This document shows positions 9,851-17,169 of a DNA stretch of 30,035 bases, piece after piece. The stretch is taken from assembly GCA_016717305.1 (NCBI GenBank), contig JADKFY010000035.1, positions 1 through 30,035 on the forward strand, in the 5' to 3' direction. The notes under the pieces are model-generated. The model saw nothing but the letters and a program-made list of their open reading frames with translations, had not been told where the DNA came from and ran no database searches. This DNA comes from Flavobacteriales bacterium. Lineage in GTDB: Bacteria > Bacteroidota > Bacteroidia > Flavobacteriales_F > PHOS-HE28. The number at the start of each line of letters is the position of its first letter. Position 1 is the first letter of the stretch. The translations under genes and the position numbers were made by a program.

Positions 9851-11336
9851 TCAAAGCGATTGAATGTAGCTGATCAGCTCTGGGTACTCGCTGAAGGGCT
9901 GTGTATTGAAAAGCCCCTTTTCGGCCTGTTCTGAGGTCATGCCAGCGCTAAGCAATCCCTTGTAAATGGCCAGTGCCAGCTCTATTGTCTGTTTGTCCAA
10001 TTCACCATACTGCGTTCGTAGCTCATGCTTGGACGCTGCTTCGCTGTGGTTCTGAATGATCAACTCAACCGGAACCGCTGCTGATACTTGTCGTAGTAAA
10101 TATGTCAGGTCCTTCGAAGACTGCTTGTCCTTTTGCACGAAATGCTGGACCAATGGGTGTTCCTCATTGATAGTATAGTTGAAGTTTCCTTCCCGGTCTT
10201 CCATTGCCTTCCAAATCGCATTGTAGGTCACCGAAGAGGCGTTGTGCTGAAAGCAGAACCTTGTTTCCCCGGAACTTGTGAATTTTCGTGGATGTGTTCC
10301 GCGTTACCATCGCCAGCCGCTTCAAGTGTTTCCGAATATGCGCTGGTGGCTTCGCTGTGGACTTTTTGATATCGATCTGCCATTCATGGTCCAAAGAGTT
10401 TGGTAGGTCGACCATGATCCGCGCATTCTTGTTAGGCTCGGATCTCGTCCCCATCCCCATCCAGTCTCCGTAGAGTAATAGGCGATTGTTACGGTATACA
10501 TAGAAGCCTTGTAGATCGGGCCAATCGTCGGTCCTTGCATCTGCTCTCTCCGCTGGTGGGATGTGCGTGATGTGTGGCATTGTATAACACTTCACATTGA
10601 TTCGTCCGTTGTCAAGCAACTCTTCCGCTGGGATAAGCACGCCCGGACTCCCCTTCATGAAGGGGTCCCAAGGCATCAACTTGTTCCCGTTCATCTCGAT
10701 GACCAACTCGTTCCTTTCAATGAAGCGATGAAACACCAAGCTCAAGTGCTTCATTACCTCGCGAAGTTCCTCGAAATAAGCAGTTCGAGCCACTTCGTTA
10801 TTTTCTAATGAGCCAGTGATCAGCCTATCCAGCTTCCTCCATAGAATACAAGTCCCGTGCTCACCTAGATTTTCCTCGATTTTCGGATCGGGGTTATAAT
10901 CAAGTAGTGACCATTTTCCTGTTGCATTCACGTGGTCCAAGTCCCAGCAACGATGAAGAATATCCTGTGACTTGCGCTTCGTTATGACTGTTAATTGTTT
11001 GCATTGAGAGAAAGAGGCTGTCTTCAATCCAAGACCGAATCGCCCCAGATCCTTTGGATCTCTTTCATCGTTGGGGTCCTTACTACCAGGGGTCATCGCC
11101 TCGATCAGCTCCGGCAACGCCATGCCATGACCATCATCTCGTATACTGATGAAATAGTCAGGCCCTTCCCAATTGTACTCTATCCGAACATGGTGGGCAC
11201 CAGCAGAGATACTGTTATCGACAATATCGGCAATTGCCGTTCGTAGATCGTATCCAAAGGCTCGGAAGGTGTTGATCATAACGCCAGCCTTCGGAGGAGT
11301 ATCCTCCGCAGCGAACCGGGAAAGATCAACTGTCAT
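9851..11336 (-). pseudogene. MORC/MutL-type GHKL ATPase of the defence operon (one frameshift)
   Basis: Two frames form one ~494-residue protein. The long frame (10164-11336) contains a complete GHKL nucleotide pocket: N-motif DIVDNS (Asp40, Asn41), G1 motif DDGHGM (residues 67-72) and G2 lid GRFGLGLKTAS (from residue 98). These bind ATP-Mg in MutL, Hsp90, gyrase B and MORC proteins. An S5-like domain with QGFYVYRNNRLL and a basic stretch follows. Near 10268, in a CCCC run, the frame changes to GETRFCFQHN-like sequence and then VTYNAIWKAMEDREGNF, ending at 9851. The ATG overlaps the methyltransferase stop (ATGA, 11333-11336), so translation is coupled. Stand-alone MutL is unlikely because no MLH1-like C-terminus is present. 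Confidence 0.8.
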
Positions 11337-12645
11337 AACATCGCTTTGAGGCCCAACGCGATTTGCTCCGCCATCATCGGCGGAACCGCATTGCCTATCT
11401 GTTTGAAGGCGGCCGTACGTGGATTTGTCTCTTTGATCCCTTCGAAATAGAAGTCGTCCGGAAAGGATTGAAGCCGTGCCGCTTCTCTTACCGATAGTGA
11501 TCGGTTCTGCCGAATATCCGGATGGATGTAGTGATGCCCATCCTTGCTGATGTGTGCGACAACCGTATGTGAGTACGGTTCATTTGCCGCAACCACTTTG
11601 AACCGATCTAAGAATGTGCTGTTGTTCTTATGCGTTCTGAGCTTCTCTGGCAGGTCGGTATACCTCAACCTTTGCTTACTGCGATCCCATGTTTCAACCG
11701 CCATTCGATAGATCGTTTTGTCCTGATCGGAATGTGGCCTAGCCGTATGCTGCGTAACTACATCAACTCCATTTCTAATAGCAGACCGCTTGAGGTATTC
11801 TGTTGGTGGCCCTCCAGAATTAACCGCCGTCATCTTGCCCTGTCCTGACCTCAACGCGGGCATGTCTCGAAGCACGTCTGATACCTGATATTTCCACTCC
11901 GTCGGAGTGAACACGGGCATCGATATATCAGTGAGGTCCTTTCTCCAGCCCGATGATCGATATGCGTTTCCGATTCTGAAGAACCCCAAAGTCACGTGCG
12001 TTAAGAATGGTATGGTCCAGTTCATAGCCGATGCGTTTGAAATAGGCCTTCATGTTCCGGAGGTAAAGACCCTTTTCTGCGGTCAGCAGGCCCAAGACAT
12101 TCTCAAACACGAATACCTTGGGGGAATACCGCTTCAGGAATCGGCCATAGTACTTGTACAGGTAATTTCGTTCGTCCCCGCGCATTCCATTCTTATCCCG
12201 CGCCCGGCCAACCAAGGAGTAGGCTTGGCATGGTGGCCCACCAACAATGGCATCGATCGTTTGGCCATCTGCGAGTTCGTCCACGGTGCGGAATATCTGT
12301 GGAATGGTTTCATCATCGATCTTCGTATTGATAACAGACCGATGAATGTGCTGCGACCCTTGCGAACAGGGCCTCCCTTCCGATATCACCTTTTAGATAC
12401 TTATGATAAATATCCTCGTTCCCTTCAGCTTTAAGTTGGTGGTAGGCCATGCGTGTTCTTAACGTGTAACACGCAGCTCGGTCCATTTCCACATGGGCGA
12501 CTGGGGTGAAACCTGCCTTGATGAAGCCTTCTGAGAGGCCTCCTGCTCCAGCAAAGAGATCAATGAACCGCATTGATGCAAAGTTGTTCATACCCGCATG
12601 GTACGTGTAAGTGTTATTTGGAAAGTTATTAGCTGATTTGCTCAC
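11333..12645 (-). pseudogene. DNA (cytosine-5-)-methyltransferase (two frameshifts)
   Basis: Three frames join to about 435 residues with the ordered motifs of C5 methyltransferases. These are motif I FIDLFAGAGGLSEGF (AdoMet binding), motif IV GGPPCQAYS with the catalytic Cys, motif VI FVFENVLGLL, motif VIII QNRKRISIIG, a target-recognition region around TWDRSKQRLRYTDLPEKL, and motif X QIGNAVPPMMAEQIALGL. Frame changes lie near 12355 and in an AAA run at 11940-11942. The 12645 start is GTG; ATGs at 12591 (MNN) and 12573 (MRF) are good alternatives because motif I follows at once. It probably modifies self DNA so that the downstream effector genes spare it. The target sequence cannot be read from the sequence. 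Confidence 0.85.
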
Positions 12646-12660
12646 GATTCTCGCCTTTAT

Positions 12661-13084
12661 TCAACTTTTCAACGCAGTTGATGCAAGTCCCGTCTCACCT
12701 TTCTGGCGATCCATGATCCCGACCTGGATCAGCTCATAGCAGTACAGTTCATCGGCCTCCAATAACCCAGCCTCGCAGCGCCGCCAAGCTTCATCCGCCA
12801 GCGGTACAAGTACCACTGGCCATCCGCTCAGAACATAGAACGGTGCGATCAACCGTGGTTCGATCGACCCGGAACCGGTCCGAGCCATCATCCCACATGC
12901 TGATCCCATTGCCGTGGTCCCCGGTTTCGTCCGGGTTCAATCCGCCATATAGATAGAAGAGGGCGGACCATGCTTTCTTGAATTCCAAGTTGGGAATGTT
13001 CTGCAATGGGCGGTCCAATGCTGGAATGAGCCATTGCAGTGCTTCCCGTTCGTTACTCGGTGTCAGTTTGTTCGGTGTTTTCAT
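12661..13084 (-). pseudogene. Uncharacterised protein at head of defence operon (one frameshift)
   Basis: From the ATG at 13082-13084 the frame reads MKTPNKLTPSNEREALQWLI, then NLEFKKAWSALFYLYGGLNP and a DETGDHGNGISMWDDGSDRF stretch. Near 12860-12875 the sense moves to another frame: PRLIAPFYVLSGWPVVLVPL, ADEAWRRCEAGLLEADELYC, and an end at 12661. The joined protein is ~140 residues, soluble and rich in acidic and aromatic residues. I recognise no family. Its stop is 15 bp before the methyltransferase start, so it belongs to the same transcript and could be an extra component or a regulator of the system. Confidence 0.55.
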
Positions 13085-13445
13085 GGGTGACGAATTTCTT
13101 GTCGAGGTACCGATGACATGATAAGCAACTTGAAGCGGGGATTCAAGTATTGTTGAAAAGATCCTGTTTCGCCAAGCTGCGCCCACTCGCTCCGTTAGTT
13201 GATGGCCGAAGCCACCACCGCCAACTACTTAAAAGCCCATGACCCCAAGCCAAAGACCCGAAGCCCAAAACCCAAGACCCCAGCCTACCGCCGCGAACAA
13301 ATCTTCCGAAGCCACTAACCTCAATAGCCATTCCGCCAAGGGCGGCCAAGAACAAAGAACCCAACACCAACCCCCAACCAACCACCAAGACCCAAAAGCC
13401 TTTAAAGGCGGCGCAGCCAATAGCCAAAGAGGCCACCAAAAGCCA
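13085..13445. other. Non-coding low-complexity A/C-rich stretch with G-quadruplex motif on the minus strand
   Basis: No supported gene lies here. From about 13211 the plus strand is strongly enriched in A and C (by eye about three quarters of bases), made of words like CCCAAGACCC, AGCCAAAG and CCACCAAAAG. The minus strand is therefore G/T-rich. At 13257-13281 the minus strand has four G-tracts of 4, 3, 3 and 3 separated by 4-base loops, a canonical intramolecular G-quadruplex pattern. A hydrophobic open frame (13143-13439) exists, but its composition is what G/T-rich DNA gives by default. It lies between the membrane-protein gene and the defence operon, so it may affect read-through between them. 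Confidence 0.5.
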
Positions 13446-13750
13446 CTAAGCCACCGAAACAAACAACCAACCGCCAATCACCAAGAGGCCAAGGTAAAAG
13501 GCCAACTTGCCCCAAGGCCAAAGGGTTGCTGGATCGTCCGGGTCACGGAAGAAGAGGTTGAGCAGGTCGGAGAGCCAACGTTGTAAAAGGCGGCCGTGGC
13601 GGCGGGGTAATGCCCATTGGCCTCGCCGTATAGCTTTGCCGCCGAACGCACTTCAAGGTAGGCAGCTCGTGCCGCGCTGGCATACCCCGAGCAGGTCCTT
13701 GTGGTGCGTTCGCTATTGGGGCCTGGTGGAACGGTTGGCGAACCCAACAC
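13446..13750 (-). pseudogene. Small membrane protein, probable frameshift
   Basis: The frame opening at a GTG (13748-13750), directly after the XRE stop, reads ARAAYLEVRSAAKLYGEANG and GHYPAATAAFYNV. A second frame then gives RWLSDLLNLFFRDPDDPATL, WPWGKLAFYLGLLVIGGWLF and VSVA, with a TAG at 13446-13448. The second part has a clear C-terminal membrane helix preceded by FFRDPDDPATLWPW and reads like real protein. One frame change near 13575-13610 (a CCCC run lies here) would give a ~100-residue protein with one membrane helix. I know no family. It follows the regulator without a gap and so is probably co-transcribed with it. Confidence 0.45.
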
Positions 13751-13752
13751 TC

Positions 13753-14010
13753 CTATGCTGGTTGCTCCGGAGGCATGGGCAGCAGGCAGGCCAAAAGGTC
13801 GAAGGGTCCGATCCGCATCAACACGTCCAGCGAGAAGTAGAGGATCCGGGCCAGTTGGGCGATGATCTCGAAGGTGGCTGTGGACACGCCCCGTTCGAGA
13901 TCACTGATCCCGGGTTGGTTGAAGTTAATGGCCAGGGCCACTTCTGTTTGCGTCCTGCCACGACTGTGGCGGATCATGCTCATCCGCTTTCCTAATTCCA
14001 AGTTGGTCAT
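13753..14010 (-). CDS. XRE-family helix-turn-helix transcriptional regulator
   Basis: This is an 85-residue protein, MTNLELGKRMSMIRHSRGRT onward. Residues ~21-56 match the Cro/C1-type helix-turn-helix: TQTEVALAINFNQPGISDLE followed by RGVSTATFEIIAQLARIL. The recognition helix is around NQPGISDLERG. The size matches small stand-alone XRE proteins, including the controller (C) proteins of restriction-modification operons. It is the first gene of the minus-strand series leading into the defence operon, and its start lies ~100 bp from the 22-bp repeat array. Control of the operon or binding to the array is plausible but not shown. The frame is intact, unlike its downstream neighbours. Confidence 0.85.
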   Translation of the reverse strand: MTNLELGKRMSMIRHSRGRTQTEVALAINFNQPGISDLERGVSTATFEIIAQLARILYFSLDVLMRIGPFDLLACLLPMPPEQPA

Positions 14011-14114
14011 TGGGTTTATTGATAAGGTGATGGAGCATGATACAAATGTGGAATGAAGTGAGGATATTGTTTCGGGTGTATTAAATAGATATTAACCGCA
14101 TCCAGGTTAATAGT

Positions 14115-14610
14115 GCGATCGTGGTGTTGCTCACATACGATCGTGGTATCGCGCACATACGATCGAGGTGCTGCTCACATACGATCGTGGTGCTGCTCAC
14201 ATACGATGATTGGTGTCGCACACATACGATCGTGGTGGTGGGGGGCACATACGTCGTGGTGTCGAGCACATACGATCGTGGTGGTGGGCATATACGATCG
14301 TGGTGGTAAATACGATCGTGGTGGTGGGCACATACGATCGTGGTATCGCACACATACGATCGTGGTGGTGGGCACATACGATCGTGGTATCGGGCACATA
14401 CGATCGTGGTGGTGGGCACATACGATCGTGGTGGTGGGCACATACGATCGTGGTATCGCACACATACGATCGTGGTGGTGGGCACATACGATCGTGGTGC
14501 TGCTCACATACGATCGTGGTGGTAGGCACATACGATCGTGGTGTCGGCACATACGATCGTGGTGGTAGCTATGCACACGGTATTGGAGCACATAAGGATC
14601 GTGGTATAGG
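14115..14610. repeat. Tandem array of ~22 copies of a 22-bp repeat with a CGATCG core
   Basis: Units of the form CATACGATCGTGGT plus eight variable bases repeat about 22 times. Each has a fixed half containing the palindrome CGATCG and a variable half of a few recurring types (GGTGGGCA, ATCGCACA, GCTGCTCA, GTCG...). Most units are exactly 22 bp, with some 18-25 bp variants and a few broken cores (GATGATTG near 14206; a two-base-shorter core near 14251). The array is open in several frames on both strands only because the unit has few stops; the unit is not a multiple of 3 and no start or motif supports coding. It sits between the divergent XRE gene and the FN3-family gene. Confidence 0.9.
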
Positions 14611-14680
14611 GCAAATACGGGCGTTTTGGGGTTCGCCCGTGACCAAAAGGGTATTCAAACGCGTTTATGGTGGTCTAATT

Positions 14681-14740
14681 TATAGGTATATTCCATAAAT
14701 TATAGGAATACTCCATAGCATATAGGCCATGGCCATATTC
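14681..14740. repeat. Three degenerate 20-bp direct repeats (TATAGG...CCATA)
   Basis: Three consecutive 20-base units begin with TATAGG: 14681-14700, 14701-14720 and 14721-14740. The first two share TATAGG-ATA-TCCATA with few changes; the third keeps TATAGG and CATA but has diverged. The repeats are AT-rich, 100-160 bp upstream of the FN3-family start. They could be regulator sites or a decaying tandem repeat. Confidence 0.6.
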
Positions 14741-14808
14741 TGCGAACTCTGTGGGAAACTATGCAGTTGAACAGGCTGTGTCAACCAATTTAACCTAAAA
14801 AACAAACG

Positions 14809-14823
14809 CCCTCTGGCCGAGGG
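14809..14823 (+). promoter_or_regulatory. Short hairpin in leader of FN3-family gene
   Basis: CCCTC (14809-14813) and GAGGG (14819-14823) can pair across a TGGCC loop, 24 bases before the ATG at 14847. The following sequence is A-rich up to the start codon. It could stabilise the leader of the mRNA. There is no U-run, so it is not an intrinsic terminator. Confidence 0.35.
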
Positions 14824-14846
14824 GACACATAGGTCAAAAAAGAACA

Positions 14847-15470
14847 ATGCGTACCAACATCAAACTCGGTTTATATCTGCTGCTGCCGACAGCCCTGCTA
14901 GCCTTGTTGAACCACGTGATCAGCAAGCTCACCGGAAACCCTCTGTTCCCGGCACCCCCTCTCACCTTGGTGCAAATGCAAGCACTAAGCGATGCCTTCG
15001 CAAAGTCCATCGATGATTCCATGGGCGGCAGCGTTGAATCACGTACCATCCGTGATGCCAATGTACAGGAAGTTCGCAGTGCGTTGCGTGTAACCGCGGA
15101 CTATGTGCGAGCCGTAAGTGATGGGGATGCTACTAAACTGGCCTCGAGTGGTTTCGAGCTCGCAAAGAAGCCAGAGCCGATCAACACGATCGGTATTCCC
15201 GGTAACGTAACTGTCACCGCTACGGCCGTAGCGAAGGAGGTGCTTGTGCGCTGGGGCAAAGCGGAAGGAGTACGCATGGGCCGCGTAGAGCGCGCCTTGA
15301 GCGATCCGACCTTGGGCACCACCACGTGGGTAACGGTGGGTCAAACCACACGCCAACGCATGGTGGTAACGGGGATGCCATCGTATGAAGCTTGCTGGTT
15401 CCGCATCATCGGTATCGGTAAGGTGAGCGAAGGGCTGCCTAGCGATATCGCCATGGGCCGTGCCGCATAA
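14847..15470 (+). CDS. Fibronectin type III-family protein
   Basis: This is a 207-residue protein. Its first half has a helix-rich region with the pattern LTGNPLFPAPPLTLVQMQAL, then DYVRAVSDGDATKLASSGFE, followed by KPEPI. The second half is beta-rich: VLVRWGKAEGVRMGRVERAL then TTWVTVGQTTRQRMVVTGM and WFRIIGIGKVSEG. I recall this arrangement (T-G-N-x-x-F-P-x-P ... L-x-S-S-G-F then one FN3 domain) as a Bacteroidota family usually annotated as fibronectin type III domain-containing. The hydrophobic N-terminus (LGLYLLLPTALLALLNHVI) could be a membrane anchor or uncleaved signal. The gene is single and followed at once by a strong terminator. Function unknown. Confidence 0.75.
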   Translation: MRTNIKLGLYLLLPTALLALLNHVISKLTGNPLFPAPPLTLVQMQALSDAFAKSIDDSMGGSVESRTIRDANVQEVRSALRVTADYVRAVSDGDATKLASSGFELAKKPEPINTIGIPGNVTVTATAVAKEVLVRWGKAEGVRMGRVERALSDPTLGTTTWVTVGQTTRQRMVVTGMPSYEACWFRIIGIGKVSEGLPSDIAMGRAA

Positions 15471-15509
15471 GCCTACCGCGCGTTGCCACGAGCGGGCAAC
15501 AAGCAATGC

Positions 15510-15545
15510 AACAAGGCCCCGGAAGTTCCGGGGCCTTGTTCGTTT
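15510..15545 (+). terminator. Intrinsic terminator after FN3-family gene
   Basis: A perfect 15-bp inverted repeat, AACAAGGCCCCGGAA / TTCCGGGGCCTTGTT (15510-15524 and 15526-15540), is followed by CGTTTT. It lies 40 bp after the stop at 15470. The arms nearly equal those of the terminator at 21653-21682. Confidence 0.85.
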
Positions 15546-15583
15546 TGGTAGGTCCCACGAACTGTCTCTTCGTTCGCACGCTG

Positions 15584-15661
15584 CTGTCAAATTTTCGCCA
15601 CGCGCTGCGATCGCGACAGGGAACTTGTAAAATTTGTTCAACACAGGGAACAAATTGACAG
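15584..15661. promoter_or_regulatory. Repeat-rich leader upstream of the small heat-shock gene
   Basis: CTGTCAA (15584-15590) is mirrored by TTGACAG (15655-15661), and ACAGGGAAC occurs twice in direct orientation (15616-15624 and 15643-15651). No CIRCE element (TTAGCACTC-N9-GAGTGCTAA) is visible. This looks like a protein-binding or folded leader region ~90 bp before the hsp20 start. The role is inferred from position only. Confidence 0.3.
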
Positions 15662-15747
15662 TGATGCGGCACTGGTATCCGGCTTGCAGGACCTGGTCCA
15701 GAAGTCCGGCCATGGTGGTCGGGCACACAAAATAAATAGTTATCAAA

Positions 15748-16194
15748 ATGGCACTTGTAAAGTACAATGTACCGGTGACGCCAGCATCGCCGGTGGACCG
15801 CTTGGCCTCGGAGATCTTCGGGCAGAGCATTGGTCGGTTCCTGGGTGGCGATGGCTACCAAGAGCATGCACCACGCGTGAACATCACGGAACGCGCGGAA
15901 GAATTCGTGGTGGAAATGCAAGCCCCGGGGTTCGACAAGAAGGACCTGCATGTGGAGATGCTTGATGATACCCTGACGATCCGCGGGGAACGCACCGAGG
16001 AAGGCCGGACGAACGAGGAGGAGCGTTACACGCGACGGGAGTTCACCCACAACGCGTTCGAGCGCAGCTTCGTACTGCCGAACACGGTGAACGGCGAAGC
16101 GATCAAAGCCGATTATTCCAACGGTGTGCTTCGCCTTAACGTACCGAAGAAGGAAGAGAGCAAACCGAAGAAGCGTATGATCAGCATTCGCTGA
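15748..16194 (+). CDS. Small heat-shock protein, Hsp20/alpha-crystallin family
   Basis: This 148-residue protein is an ATP-independent chaperone that holds unfolding proteins in the cytoplasm. Residues ~42-137 form the alpha-crystallin domain: PRVNITERAEEFVVEMQAPG, DKKDLHVEMLDDTLTIRGER, ERSFVLPNTVN, and the conserved NGVLRLNVPK at 125-134. The C-terminal tail RMISIR contains the I-x-I-type motif (ISI, 145-147) that docks on neighbouring dimers. Length is typical for bacterial class A Hsp20. The first ~40 residues are the variable N-terminal arm. The gene has its own leader with repeats and is followed after 71 bp by a lipoprotein gene on the same strand. Confidence 0.93.
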   Translation: MALVKYNVPVTPASPVDRLASEIFGQSIGRFLGGDGYQEHAPRVNITERAEEFVVEMQAPGFDKKDLHVEMLDDTLTIRGERTEEGRTNEEERYTRREFTHNAFERSFVLPNTVNGEAIKADYSNGVLRLNVPKKEESKPKKRMISIR

Positions 16195-16265
16195 GAAGGT
16201 GCACGGGGGTGTTGCGATCGGGCAGCGCCCCCGATCCTTCCGGCGGGCCAAATAACCCAATAGCC

Positions 16266-16760
16266 ATGAGAACCAAGAGCCTTTTACAGGGCATGGTCGT
16301 GGCAGCCGCGACCGTGCTCCAGCTAGCTGCCTGCAACGCGCAGGACAAGCCAACCGGAACAACGCACCACCAGGATAGGACCACCCTGCGCGTGGATACG
16401 CCCGAGGTGGACATCAAGGTGAACAAGCAGTATGACGATCAGGGCAACCTGATCGGTTTCGATTCCACCTACACGAGCATTTACCGTGGCAAGGTGGGCG
16501 ATCGTGCGTTCATGGACAGTGTGTTCCGGGATTTCCAACCGGGTTTCCGTACACGCTTTCCGTTCTTGGACGATCCGGGTTTCAACGACCTGTTCTTCCA
16601 GGACAGTTTGATGCACCACGATTTCTTCCACGATGACTTCTTCCGCAGGCGCATGGAGTTGAACGAACGATACATGCAACGGATGATGGCACACATGGAC
16701 TCGGTCAAGAACCACGTGTTGAACGATCAAATGCAGAACAATGGAAAACGCGACAACTAA
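16266..16760 (+). CDS. Putative lipoprotein, His/Phe/Asp-rich C-terminal half
   Basis: From ATG 16266 the product is 164 residues. A signal peptide, MRTKSLLQGMVVAAATVLQL followed by AAC, ends in a lipobox-like L-A-A-C, so the mature protein is likely lipid-anchored. The middle (RVDTPEVDIKVNKQYDDQGN) is beta-like. The C-terminal half is dominated by F, D, H, M and R (DSLMHHDFFHDDFFRRRMEL), a composition suited to metal binding or an amphipathic helix. An upstream in-frame GTG at 16209 is less likely because it would put 19 residues before the signal peptide. No family recognised. It follows hsp20 and overlaps the next gene by 20 bp. Confidence 0.7.
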   Translation: MRTKSLLQGMVVAAATVLQLAACNAQDKPTGTTHHQDRTTLRVDTPEVDIKVNKQYDDQGNLIGFDSTYTSIYRGKVGDRAFMDSVFRDFQPGFRTRFPFLDDPGFNDLFFQDSLMHHDFFHDDFFRRRMELNERYMQRMMAHMDSVKNHVLNDQMQNNGKRDN

Positions 16761-17091
16761 AGCCGAAACCAGATTGAACGAAGAGCGTGAGCGGGTCGAG
16801 GAAGCGATCGTGAAGGTCTACATGTTGCAACGGGAGAACCTGCGGGGTCTGGCCTATCGCACACAGGAACTTGCACCCGAGTTGGGGATCCCCTTCAATT
16901 GGGTCATTCCCATGGATGTTCCGGTGATCGATCGTGTGGTCGGCCGGGAAAAGCCCTACCTCTATTACGATCGGCATGCGGACCGGTTCACACACATCGT
17001 GCATGCGTTCAATGTGTTCGCCAATGCGAAGGACCCCAAGAACCCATTCCCGGTCCAACGGGTGATCACCATTCCACCGGAGTGCGGTTGA
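16741..17091 (+). CDS. Small conserved hypothetical protein, coupled to the upstream lipoprotein
   Basis: The ATG at 16741 lies inside the end of the lipoprotein gene (20-bp overlap in another frame), implying translational coupling. The 116-residue product is soluble. Residues ~5-45 form a charged helix (TRLNEERERVEEAIVKVYML). The second half reads LGIPFNWVIPMDVPVIDRVV, EKPYLYYDRHADRFTHIVHA and NPFPVQRVITIPPECG. I do not recognise the family. The frame is intact and its codon composition matches its neighbours. Confidence 0.65.
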   Translation: MENATTKAETRLNEERERVEEAIVKVYMLQRENLRGLAYRTQELAPELGIPFNWVIPMDVPVIDRVVGREKPYLYYDRHADRFTHIVHAFNVFANAKDPKNPFPVQRVITIPPECG

Positions 17092-17169
17092 TCAGGTATT
17101 CAGTAGAGACCGGTCTGGTCGCAATGGGTCGGCTCCACCTTCAGCAGTTCAGGTGTGTGGTCAACGTCC

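Noticed and set aside
13143..13439. Hydrophobic minus-strand frame resembling a membrane protein
   Set aside because: G/T-rich DNA codes for Gly, Val, Leu, Trp and Phe by default; no start context, no recognisable helices with turns, and the real upstream gene stops at 13446.
14115..14610. Possible CRISPR array
   Set aside because: Units are 22 bp in direct contact with no spacers of unique sequence, and no cas genes are in the window.
14081..14698. Several long open frames with P/Y/R/H-rich repeats on both strands
   Set aside because: They are by-products of the 22-bp tandem DNA repeat; frame rotates through the unit, starts lack support, and both strands are open at once.
15039..16362. 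Long minus-strand frames over the FN3-family and hsp20 genes
   Set aside because: Antisense shadows of well-supported plus-strand genes; no motifs.
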